Shown: positions 47,301 through 57,482 of the stretch, piece after piece | Layout of the letters: each line of letters opens with the position of its first letter | How positions within the stretch are numbered: the stretch's first letter is position 1 | NCBI GenBank assembly: GCA_033063855.1 | Contig: CP093829.1 | Location: 10,860,243-10,924,242 of the forward strand | DNA from: Smittia aterrima | Lineage: Eukaryota > Arthropoda > Insecta > Diptera > Chironomidae | DNA length: 64,000 bases | Direction of reading: 5' to 3' | Made by a program: the position numbers and the translations under genes | The notes under the pieces: generated by a model | What the model saw: the letters and a program-made list of their open reading frames with translations, nothing else | Told to the model about the DNA's origin: nothing | The model's database searches: none

Positions 47301-48748
47301 CAGCACGATAGGAATGTTCACTCGAGTATTGCCAATTTTTTTTTGCTGTTCTCACCAGTGAGCGGCACGAGCGACGAACGGTTAAGTGGAAGGAGGTAGG
47401 ATGAAAAATATCCTTGTGGGTGAAAGTCGTCGTATTGTGAGAGTAGAAGGAATACTCAAAGACTAACTGAGGCGGCCCACATTCAAATGTATATTTAAAT
47501 GCTTCTTCTGCTGAAGCTTCCGAGATGATGTCTGTACGTTTAAAGCATGGAAATTGCTGCCGAAAAATTAACCATATGTGTGTAAGAAATCCAATCAAAG
47601 GAGAATGGCACGAGGCACAAATTCTTCAAAATATATTCAGTCAATGGGATCGCAGGATATACGAGAGCATGCTATGTTTTCCCTCCGCTCTAGGGGGTTG
47701 CATTCGAACGAGAAAGGGACACACAGGCATTTTCAGTCAGAGTGTGTTATTATATGGGACAAAGCGAGAGTATCGTTTTCATGCTCAACATTGCGACTTT
47801 TCCTATACAGATCGTTTGGCTCGGTGTGTTTGCCCTGATTTTCATGTATCACGCTTGTTCCTTTGTGCACGTGAGTTTTATTGTGTTATACTTTTAAAGT
47901 CAAAAAATAATTTCAAAAGAATCTCGTTTCAGTGAATTAACCTTCATCAATTTTCATGAACCTCTTGATTTCAGAGCGATTAAGCTTCTGTCTAATTATG
48001 TCGCTCAGACAATATTGACAAACATAATTTGCGATTAAACATTCTCTGGGTGTTTGTCGATACCTAGAACTTCTCTTGTGTTTTCTCGCGCTGCTCGCTG
48101 AAACACGATCCAACACACCAGCTTTTTTAATAATATACATATGTATGATGGAAGTCACTAGGCTGCCATGAGCAGCGGCACGTCGGCGGGCCTTTGTAGA
48201 GGTGATTTCTTTTTTGTGTGTCTAAAAAGAATTTCTCAAATGAAATTTTCATCTAAACACATCTATAAACATCATTAATACGACGAGAGGGATGCGTTTT
48301 TTTCCTCCAAATACACATGAGCGTCGTCGTTCAATTTTTTTTCTTCTTTCGCTCTGTGGATGCTTGAGACAGCACCGCTGTATTGAACTTACATCACCAA
48401 AACAAATTGTGCGGTGGCACATGGTGCGAGAACGCAATAGTGAATCGGAGCCATCAGCATACGTACATGAAAAGCATGAACAGAACAGTTTCCCTAATGA
48501 AAAAAGAGTCCACATCAACAAAGGCAGCGCGCGCCAACAATGAAACTACTACGTCACTTTACATGAAAAACTGTGTGCGCTGCGATGCCTGAGTGTGGAA
48601 ACATGCTTTCTGTGTTGCGGGGGGAAATTTCCGCACAAACACCAAATTCGCTTATCATCATCATCCGACGAAAAAAGAGAAAGAAAAAATCTTGCATATC
48701 ACTACAAAGCGAAGCCGACGAAATGGCTTCGAGATCATTTCACTTTAT
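35397..48748. other. 13-kb gene-poor region
   Basis: No coding region here could be supported. Open frames reach 155 codons but carry no recognisable domain, no conserved-looking composition and no consistent splice partners. Visible items are a G-rich tract at 36041-36060, a near-identical 33-36-bp direct repeat at about 38.14 and 38.44 kb, an initiator-like TTCAGTTCA near 43200, several NF-kB-like words, and the left copy of the 264-bp inverted repeat at 48039-48302. The stretch could be regulatory DNA, long introns of a gene with exons outside the window, or non-coding RNA. Confidence 0.5.
48039..48302 (-). repeat. Left copy of a perfect 264-bp inverted repeat
   Basis: The reverse complement of this segment is identical base for base to 51496-51759. 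Read in the orientation of the right copy it begins AAAAAACGCATCCCTCTCG and ends GACAAACACCCAGAGAATGT. It has no terminal inverted repeats of its own and no long coding frame, though one frame of about 40 codons is open in both copies. Confidence 0.95.
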
Positions 48749-48749
48749 T
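48744..48749 (-). terminator. Poly(A) signal overlapping the stop codon of transporter A
   Basis: On the minus strand the end reads TTGTAAATAAAG. The AATAAA hexamer (48749-48744) shares bases with the TAA stop (48751-48749), so the 3' UTR would be only about 20-30 nt if this signal is used. Confidence 0.5.
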
Positions 48750-50705
48750 TACAAATTCTTAACAAACGTTTCTTTCATCTCTTGACTTAATTCAATTTCT
48801 GGTGATGACTCGTGATTGTTTCTCGACGACGACTTTGGATCATTCCACGACTGAACTTTTCCGTCAGCAAACAACAAGTAAATGAGACCTGTTCCTATTA
48901 GAATTCCAAACACAGCCCAGAAGACGATTCTGCAAAAAAAAATAAAACAAAAATTGAGTCACACAAAACAAACAAACTTAAACCAAAGCAAACCTCCATT
49001 CGTAGATTGTGCTCTGTAAAGAATAAACAAAAACTCTTCTTATCAATTTGATACAAACAAAACCCCGAATTCATTTCGTTAGATGATGCTTAGCAGGTCA
49101 AGGTCGTTATATAATATTTAAGAAGAGATTACTCACATTGGGTGTCAATAAGCCGACAGCCACAGGAGCTAATATTCCCATGATTGAACCACAACTGTTG
49201 ACGATAGCGATAATTGTTGGAGCATAATTTGGACTTAGATCCATGTTGTTTACACGACTGTTATCAAGACCGGCAAAGCCTGAAGCAAACGAGAAGAATA
49301 GAATCGCTTGCATGCGATCGCAACCAGAATACGAAGCCATAATAAAGCAAACCGCAAGGCCAACGATTCCTTTCAAAAGATTAAATTTAATTTACGCAAA
49401 TTTATTGTCATCGTTCGTCTCACCTGTCGTCGTAAAAATCTTTCGCGTGTTCTTGACACTAAGATATTCGTGATGAATGCAAAGATCGCTTAACAGCCCA
49501 AAACCCATTGCACTGAAGAAATTTAAAACTTGTGGGAGTGAGCTGTAAAGACCGTTCTTCTCAACATCAAATCGCATCACGTCAGATAAATATTTCGGCA
49601 AATCGGTTGTCATTACGTAAAATGAAAAGTCGATTCCAGTTTGACTTATGATTATTGCCCACACGGGAATGCTTGTTAAGATTTTTTTGAACGGAGTCGA
49701 TGGAAGATTTATGTCACGTTCGAGAACTCCAATTTCTCTTTGCAGATAATTCCTTTCCTTCTGTGTGATGAATTGATTTGATTCTGGGTCTTTCGAGCAG
49801 AAGAAAAACTGAAATTCGAGATGATAGAATTTTTCCGAAATAATTTTCTTGTAAACTTACGAAGCCAACGCACCAGATGATTCCAACAAAGCTGTAAATA
49901 TAAAACGGCCATGCCCATCCGTTGAGATATTGAAGTAAAACGCCGGAGAGATAAGTCGATAAAATCGATCCAAACTGCGAAATTGAAATTAGATTTTGAT
50001 TGAAATTAATTACCAATTTACCTGAATGCCACTCAACACGAAAACTCCCAGCGTTGTTCTCTCTCTCAAGGGAATCCATGTCGATAAAAGACCGAAAACT
50101 GATGCATAAATGAAGCCTTGACAAAGTCCCATCACGACACGATTTGCAATTAGTAGCGATGAACCTCCTGACGTGATTGAAAGTGGCGTGAGTAGCGTGA
50201 GAACACTTGTCGCTGCAATTCCTGCTAACATTGTTAGCTTTCCTCCAAATTTCTCGACAAGCATTCCTCCTGTTGAGCTTGAATTTTGAGATTTATTTCA
50301 CGTTAATGATAAAGCAAAGCAACCTGGAACGTGAGTTATGATGTAGCCCCAATAAAACGATGAGAGAATCACACCTTGGAGAGCTTCGCTCCATTCATAA
50401 ACGCCTTCATTAATCTCGTTCGCGTCTTCATCGTCTACGAACGTTTCGTTCTCCACTTGGCAAATTTCTCCTAATATGATTGACTCGTTTTGATAAGTCT
50501 TCTTAGCAATTTGAGTGATAGCGATGCTCAGCAAATTTCTCATCATGTATTCGACTGTAAAGCCAAGAAATGTCATGACAGCGAGAACAATTCGCTGAGG
50601 CAGACAGAAATCTGTTCGATGACAAAATAAACGTAAATATCGGCGAGTCCAACATGTGTTCAAGATTTATTTATAGAATTTTCGAGCAGGAGACTTACTC
50701 GCCAT
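48749..50705 (-). CDS. SLC17-type MFS anion transporter A
   Basis: The CDS is complement(join(48749..48929, 48994..49013, 49137..49369, 49424..49808, 49861..49974, 50022..50269, 50324..50611, 50699..50705)), 491 aa. Exon 1 codes for only 7 nt (ATGGCGA), and splicing gives MANFCLPQRIVLAVM. Family marks are YMMRNLLSIAITQ with the transmembrane-1 Arg, a glycosylatable acidic loop (KTYQNES, VENETF), FYWGYIITHVPGGM, VEKFGGK, LSTWIPLRERTTLG, GWAWPFYIYSFVGIIW and KNGLYSSLP. About 12 membrane helices are expected. SLC17 members move phosphate, sialic acid, glutamate or other organic anions with Na+ or H+; insect members of this subgroup are called putative inorganic phosphate cotransporters. It is the most diverged of the three tandem copies, lacking the usual GEGTTFPA (here GLCQGFIYA), so its substrate may differ. 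It is enclosed by the 264-bp inverted repeats. Confidence 0.88.
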
Positions 50706-51495
50706 TCCGGAAACTTTAACTAGACTATACGTTATCGAGGTAACCAATTGCACTAACACGAGCGATAATAAAGTACTTCAGACGTATAATCGAAGTTAAC
50801 AGATTAAATTATTTTTTTGATCGGGACTTTGTGTTCGTTGTCGAGAATAAAAAAAGTTTTTTCGGTACACCGACGTCGTTGACTTCAATCCAACTACTGA
50901 TTCAAGCTTATTAACTTTTCATTTGTGTTTCTTTCACTGTTTTTTCTACGAGAACGTAAAACAATTTGATACTCTCAATGACACAGGGTGACTCGTTGTA
51001 TGAGTTTAATAGCCGGCGAGTGTTTGTATTTTTAATTGCTTCACACTCGCTCGGCTGTGCATGTGATTTAGTACGAAATCAAAATAAATTAACAAGATGA
51101 GTTGTGTTCATGTCGATTAATTGTGACAAGTGAACTTTGTCTCGAATGAAAATTGAAAAGTTGACTTTGATGAGCTTTTAATGACAAATTAAACAAAACA
51201 AATGGTTGAACTGAGTGTGTCAACAAGTCGTGAGGATCGTTTGACAATATTTGCATGGAAACTTTGTGACGAGGGGAGGCTTTAAAAGAAAAAGCTGTAC
51301 ACAAGCAAGTGAACAACACGAAACAGGAGCAAAGTGTATTTGATTATTTCGTCCTAGCGACCAAATCACACAGTGACTGAAACATGCTCATGTGTTTGGG
51401 GTATGAGCAAGCGAGAAAAATATTATGAAACAGCAAAAATTCTTTTCGCATCCGTGTCCGTGTGTTGTGGAAAGAAGTGTGGAATGTGTACAGTG

Positions 51496-51759
51496 AAAAA
51501 ACGCATCCCTCTCGTCGTATTAATGATGTTTATAGATGTGTTTAGATGAAAATTTCATTTGAGAAATTCTTTTTAGACACACAAAAAAGAAATCACCTCT
51601 ACAAAGGCCCGCCGACGTGCCGCTGCTCATGGCAGCCTAGTGACTTCCATCATACATATGTATATTATTAAAAAAGCTGGTGTGTTGGATCGTGTTTCAG
51701 CGAGCAGCGCGAGAAAACACAAGAGAAGTTCTAGGTATCGACAAACACCCAGAGAATGT
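51496..51759 (+). repeat. Right copy of a perfect 264-bp inverted repeat
   Basis: Identical in reverse complement to 48039-48302. The inner distance is 3193 bp and contains transporter A with its upstream region. Immediately outside the pair the two flanks are weakly alike in direct orientation: ATAATTTGCGATTAA at 48024-48038 and ATAATTACGATTGAA at 51760-51774. Confidence 0.95.
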
Positions 51760-52255
51760 ATAATTACGATTGAAGGAGACAACGGCAAGTGTCGTGATAT
51801 CTCACGCTGTGATTTTATGTAACACAAAATTATCGTCATTACAATCATGTTTCAATCTTTAAAAGAAAAAACTCTTCTCTTTTGAAAATCGATGCCTTTG
51901 TCTTTTAAAGCTATTTAGTATAATCACATGTTGTGCGATACTATCATCGTTCAGAAAGAATGTTGTAAAATATATTCGTAAAACTTAACACTACGAAAAG
52001 CAGGCGAACATCTACTTCCACCATTTACATTGAGCGCGGATTTCTTTTTTTTTTCGTTTATGTTTGATGTTCACAATATTTTTATCTTTCAGTAAAAAAT
52101 TTTCATGTGCGCAGTTGAGTTTTTATTGTTGCACATTTGTTCAGCGAGTGAGAAGAGCATTCGTTTTGAAAACGACTTCAGTTCTCGGCAGACAGTGTGT
52201 CGCGACACATATGAGGAAGAAAAATAAATTTTTATATTCACTTTTGACTTAACAA

Positions 52256-52275
52256 TTTATTTATTTATTTATTTA
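52256..52275. repeat. (TTTA)5 microsatellite carrying poly(A) signals
   Basis: Five perfect TTTA units. On the minus strand they read as overlapping AATAAA hexamers, 16-35 bp downstream of the transporter B stop, so they likely serve as its poly(A) signal. Confidence 0.7.
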
Positions 52276-52291
52276 ATTTCATAGTTTAACT

Positions 52292-54306
52292 TCATAGTTT
52301 AGCTTCATCCTTTGATTTGCCTTCACCATTTTCTTTCACTTCATCCTTCTCAGTCTTCTCATTGATACCGTTTTCAACTAGTTTGGGTTGATTTGGTGTG
52401 TTCCATGGCTGAGTCTCGCCAGAGGCCCAAATGACATAGACAAGATTAGTAACTACGAAGACAGCTAATGAAATGTAGAATACATTTCTCCATTCAGTCA
52501 AAGTTCTATTTGGTGTCAACACTCCAACAAGATAAGGCTACAAATGAAAAAAAAAGTTTAGTCATCATTCAAATCTTGAATAAATAAAAACTCACAGCAA
52601 CAATTCCAGCGAGCGCTCCAATTCCATTTGTGATTCCCATTAAAGTTCCAGCGTAATTCGGAGAGAGATCCAAAGCATTGACCTTCATTCCTGAATAATA
52701 AGCGCCCATGAAAACCATCGCGACTGTAAACCAAGTCACGGCGATAGTCTTGTTGCAACCTCCGAATGAAGCGAGGACAAGGAAAATTCCTGGTAGTGTG
52801 AAGGAAAGTGTCGTGTAGAGCTTTCTTGAATTTGTAATGCTAATGAGTCTCTTTGAAATGCAATAATCGCTGATGATACTGCAAATCATTGTCGCGATCC
52901 ACATTCCAATGTACGGAAGAGACGAGTATAAGCCATTCTCCTTGACATTGAATTTAAGGACGTCGGACATGTATTTAGGCAAATCTGTGACGACTGTGAA
53001 GTATCCGATGCCATGACCGATTTGAGCAACGACCCTGAAATTTCAAGAGTCGATTAGAGTAATGCGAAGACGTCTAAACACTTGGCCTGAATTACATTGC
53101 CATCATTGGTACGCTTGTGAGAATCGCACGCCATGGAATGACTGTCAAAGACTTATCTCGTTCAAGCTGTTTCATTTCTTTAAGCAAATATGTCTTTTCC
53201 TTCTTTGTAATGAAAGGATGAGATGCTGGATCCTTATAGCACAAGAATTGCTAGACAAAGGAAATCAATTAGCAATTTGCTACTCATCAATGTTAATGTG
53301 AAACTTACGAAGCAGATGAACCAAATAATTCCAGCAACTCCGAAGAAATAGAAAGGTGAGGCCCAACCGCCATAGCGATCGAGTAAGAGTCCTGAGATCG
53401 TATTAGCGAGAATATTTCCAATCTACAAGTTTATGAATCAATAAACAATTATCAAGCAATTAAACTCGCATTTATGTCAAATCGCATTTTATCGATAACA
53501 GAAAAGCTTTTAATAAAATAGCTTGATAAGCTCAAGTAGCAAAAACTTACTTGAGCTCCACCGAAAACCAAAGCGGATGCCTTTGATCGTTCTGCAATTG
53601 AATTCTTTAAGATAAGCTTCTGATTATCTGCTTTTGTTTTGAAATTTACCATGAACTGGAATCCAAGCAGCAAGAAGAGTGTTCAGGGCAGGGAAAGTTG
53701 TTCCCTCTCCAATTCCTTCAAGTACTCGAAGAGCGATAAGTCCTCCAGACCCACCTGATTTGACATTAAGTTAGATTTCTCGAGAAATTTTCAAGTTCGT
53801 CTTACCCCATCCAATCACCCAAGGCGTCAAGAGAGTGAAAATAGCTGTCGAAAGTATTCCCAAACTTAAAGTATATTTTCCTCCGTATTTCGCTGAAAGG
53901 ATTCCGCCTGGAACATGAGTCAGAGCGTAGCCCCAAAAGAATGATCCAAGAATAATTCCTTGTAACTGCTCTGACCAATCGTAACCTTCTCTGTCAGCGA
54001 CGAATCCCAGCGATCCTGGACATGTGTTGTCACGAATCGTTGAGTTGTGACCTTCCCTAAATACCATTTGAGTGATGGCGATGTTCAAAACATTCCGCAT
54101 CGTATAAGCTGAAAGTAAAATTATTTTCACTTTTGTTTACTTAACGAAATAGTTTACCGTTGATTATAGCGAGAAAGCCCATGAAAGCTAAAATAGCTCG
54201 AGCAGGAATGTTGCAAAAGCCTGAAATTTTCTGTTAAGTTTGAGACAAAATTAATTTCTTCAACTTTCTCACATCGTCCCGCAACTTTAAACGCGGAGTT
54301 CACCAT
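52292..54306 (-). CDS. SLC17-type MFS anion transporter B
   Basis: The CDS is complement(join(52292..52537, 52596..53034, 53096..53250, 53309..53422, 53551..53591, 53650..53754, 53806..54108, 54159..54221, 54273..54306)), 499 aa. It begins MVNSAFKVAGRCFCNIPARA. It has the transmembrane-1 signature NAYTMRNVLNIAITQMV, a glycosylation-prone loop (GHNSTIRDNT), WSEQLQGIILGSFFWGYALT, the MFS loop ILSAKYGGK, LEGIGEGTTFPALNTLLAAW, HPFITKKEK and DLPKYMSDVLKF. The tail is cytosolic and Glu/Lys-rich (NEKTEKDEVKENGEGK). All expected SLC17 features are present, so it should be a working Na+- or H+-driven anion carrier of the plasma membrane or vesicles. Of its eight introns, two inner positions match transporter A and one matches transporter C. 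The 3' UTR starts with a (TTTA)5 repeat. Confidence 0.92.
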
Positions 54307-55519
54307 TGCTCGTCAATTTTAAAACTAAATTTCCAAAGCTTGTTTCGTTAGAATCCGGAAATTTGAACAATTTAAATTTAGCGAAGGTTTAAAAACAAAA
54401 TTTCTGTTTCGGAAATTCCAGACAATTTTGTTGTGTTTCTGATCCAGTTGTCACTTCTATAAAGAACTCGTAGCAGTGACAGCAGCAGCTTTTTATTGAA
54501 ATATATTTCGCTCGGTTTATCAGCGACTGCACACGTTCAGTTAGTTCTCAAATCTGTTGAGCGATTAAGACACTTTTGTTTATGTCTCCAATATCCATAA
54601 ACTGGACGAGTTCTTGATTGACGTCAATTCGGCTTTGAGGCTAATGTGGTTTTGCTCTAATTAGTTTTGACAAATTATTTAAACCGAACCCTTTACATGT
54701 ACAAGCAAATATTTATAACCCCCACTCCTATTTAAGTCTAGTGTCAATAAAGATATGAAACTGATAGTCAACTCTTGCAATCACACAAGCGGCAAGGAGA
54801 CTTCCCAGCGTCAGACTGTGGGTGTCAATTCAATTAAAAATAAATAATTAGCGAGCGGATTCCCTCGCCGGAACAGATTCCATGCCACACAAGACGAAAA
54901 TATTCCGTTTTCTTTGAAAAATAGTTCAAAAAGATCCGGTGCAAATGAGTTTTTCTCATTATTTTGTTAGTGGAAATTAGCAAGTTTCATTCTCTAATTT
55001 TTAACAAAAAAGCGTCAATTTTTAAAGTCCAATCTGAATTAGAAAAACGTTTGCAAAACAAACAAACAAACGAGACTTATCTTTGCTGAGTCACGGTAAT
55101 TAAGGGTCAAGTTCCTTCACTTCAAGATAATTCTCAAGATATCCTTTGCGATAAGTTTGAAAAGAATTGATCTTGAGCTACTTCAATTCCAGCTAATCAA
55201 ATAACTCGAAGTTTCCGAAGCTCAGAAGCTTCAATTTATTACTAGACAAACTTCAAGATCTTTATTGCGATAGTAATTAAGTTTCATTGTGATTATCGTT
55301 CGATTATTGTATTGATGTCAATAAAAAGTTCCGCTATCATGAGAATTGCGACTAATAAAAAGTTATAAAAACAACAAACTTTTTGTTAACAAATTTTATT
55401 TATTGAATTGTGTGATCAAAAAAAGCTTTTCACACAAACTTTCGATAACATTACTAAATAATACTTATTGTTTAAAGTCTTTTTAAACTCTTTACTTTTG
55501 AGAGCTCAATCTCATTAAT
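54307..55519. other. Intergenic gap between transporters B and C
   Basis: 1.2 kb. It holds the presumed promoter of transporter B and, at 55400-55395 on the minus strand, an AATAAA for transporter C. No open frame of interest. Confidence 0.55.
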
Positions 55520-57482
55520 TTACTTGAGACTATCACGTTTGAGTTCTGGAATTTTTCTCGTCGATGGCATCTCCTCAAAACTGTCATCGGACGATGAGTG
55601 GGCATTGTCAGATTTTGGCATCAAAGCTCCATCGTTCCAAGGCTGAACCTCTCCCGAAGCCCAAATGATGTAAACAAGATTAGTTACGTTGAAAATTCCG
55701 AAGGCAATCCAGAAGACGATTCGCCATTGGTTGACTGTGCTGTCGGGTGTCAACACTCCCACAAGGTAAGGCCTGAAAAGAAAAAGAATTTTCGTCAACA
55801 ACCTATCGTGTTTATTGAAACAAGAAGAACTTACCCGAGAATTCCAGTCAATGCACCTTTATAAATAAACAAAGAAATGTTTTAATTAATGGGAATAAAT
55901 TATATTGCAAAAATATTTCTCACCAATTCCGTTAGTTGTTGCCATAAGCGATCCCGCATAGTTTGGAGACAAATCAAGTGGATTAACCTTCATGCCTGAA
56001 AAGGTTTTTTAAAGAAAATTAACTCGCAAAGCTTTATAAAAGCTCAAATTACCAGGGTAGAATGCGCCCATGGTTCCCATAGCGACTGTGAATAGAATGA
56101 CAACCGTCATTCTGTTACAACCAGCATAAGAAGCAAGAATAATGAAAATAGCTGGGCCGACGGAAGCTAAAAAACAAAGAAAATTATGAGAAAATGTTTG
56201 GAAATTATTTTAATTTCTCTTTGTAGTTACCAATTGTCGTGAAAAGTTTTCTTGCGTTTGTGATGTTAATGATCTTTCTAACAATCATCCAGTCGCTTAA
56301 GAATCCAAGAGCAATTGACACGATCCACATGCAAGCGTAAGGCAAAGCTGAGTAAAGTCCATTTTCTTTGATTGAGAATCTCAAGACGTCGGCCATGTAC
56401 TACAATTAAAAACAGTTAGTCAAGAACTTTAGAAAGAAGTCAACTTACTTTTGGTAAATCAGTTGCCATGATGAAGAACCCGAAGTCATGACCAATCTGA
56501 GCACAAACAAGAGCCATCATTGGAACGCTCGTGAAGATTGCTTTCCATGGCGTTGGAGGTAAAGATTTGTCTCTCTGAAGTGTTCCCATTTCTCTCTTTA
56601 AAAATTCTTTCTCCTCATCCTTGATGAACGGATGTGACTCTGGGTCTTTGTAGCAGATCAAAACGAAGATAATAAACCAAATAATTCCCAAGATACCGAA
56701 GAAGTAAAAAACTGACTCCCAGCCATCAAAGTAATCGATGAGAACACCCGAAACCGCAGTACCCAAGATCGTTCCGACTTGTCCACCGCCAAATACAAAT
56801 GAACCAAGCTTCGATCTCTCTTTCAAGGGAATCCATGTCGCGAGCAGAGCTGACAGCGCGGGGAAAGTTGTTCCTTCACCCAAACCTTGATTTGTAAAAG
56901 CAAAAAAATATTTTTCAATGAAACATCAAAGTGATTTGAGTGAGTATTCACCTTCGAGCAATCTAAGAGCGATGAGCCAAGGCGCTCCACCTGAAAAGCC
57001 ATTCAAACAATCGTAAAGATAATCAGCGTTATAAATTTTGTTATTTTACCCCAATGGATGGTAACTGGAGTGATAAGAGTGAAGATGGCTGTAGACAAGA
57101 TTCCTAATCCTAAAGTGTATTTTCCGCCAAACTTCTCACTCAGAATTCCTCCGGGAATGTGAGTTATCACCTGAAATATGATTCATTAATAATTTTTCGC
57201 TTTTTTTCGTGAGTTTATCTCTCACATAGCCCCAGAAGAAAGCGCCAAGAATTACTCCTTGTAACTCTTCAGACCATTCAAAGTCTCCGCCGCCACTTCC
57301 TCCGCCAGATGATTCATCATCTACTATACACGTCTGTCCGTTTGTTTCATTGGCATTGCTGTAAGTCTTTTTTACAACCATCTCAGTAATTGCGACATTG
57401 AGACAGATTCGCATTGTGTAAGCATTGACAATTGCCAAGAAGCCCATGATAGATAACACGACACGCTGAGGAATGATAAAGC
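55520..57482 (-). CDS. SLC17-type MFS anion transporter C (first exon uncertain)
   Basis: Supported exons are complement(join(55520..55772, 55835..55856, 55924..55995, 56053..56166, 56231..56399, 56449..56885, 56952..56990, 57050..57170, 57226..57482)), all phase-consistent. They encode FIIPQRVVLSIMGFL onward, NAYTMRICLNVAITEMV, an N-linked acidic loop with a Gly/Ser run (SSGGGSGGGDFEW), VITHIPGGILSEKFGGK, LGEGTTFPALSALLATWIP, FDGWESVFYFFG and KENGLYSALP. The 5' split codon needs an exon ending with one base. A candidate at 57983-57902 starts MSSQQFSHTLARDTEYVDRE, ends in phase before a GGTACTT donor, and would make 521 aa. The donor is weak, so I leave it out of the range. One 22-nt exon is present. 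The C-tail is Ser/Asp-rich (SSSDDSFEEMPSTRK). Function as for the other two copies. Confidence 0.88.

Larger units (their letters stand above)
50706..52291. other. Upstream region of transporter A and gap to transporter B
   Basis: 1.6 kb with no gene seen apart from the right copy of the inverted repeat at 51496-51759. The transporter A promoter should lie just right of 50705. The left end of this gap holds the transporter B 3' end. Confidence 0.5.

Noticed and set aside
47143..47935. Opposed open frames of 151 and 136 codons
   Set aside because: They overlap on opposite strands, lack recognisable features and have no splice partners.
48039..48302. The 264-bp repeat as a MITE or other DNA transposon
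   Set aside because: The unit has no terminal inverted repeats of its own and no matching short target duplications directly beside each copy, so I call it only an inverted repeat.
51640..51759. Conserved ~40-residue open frame in both repeat copies as a gene
   Set aside because: The copies are identical DNA, so the shared frame carries no independent evidence; the frames end differently just outside the repeat.
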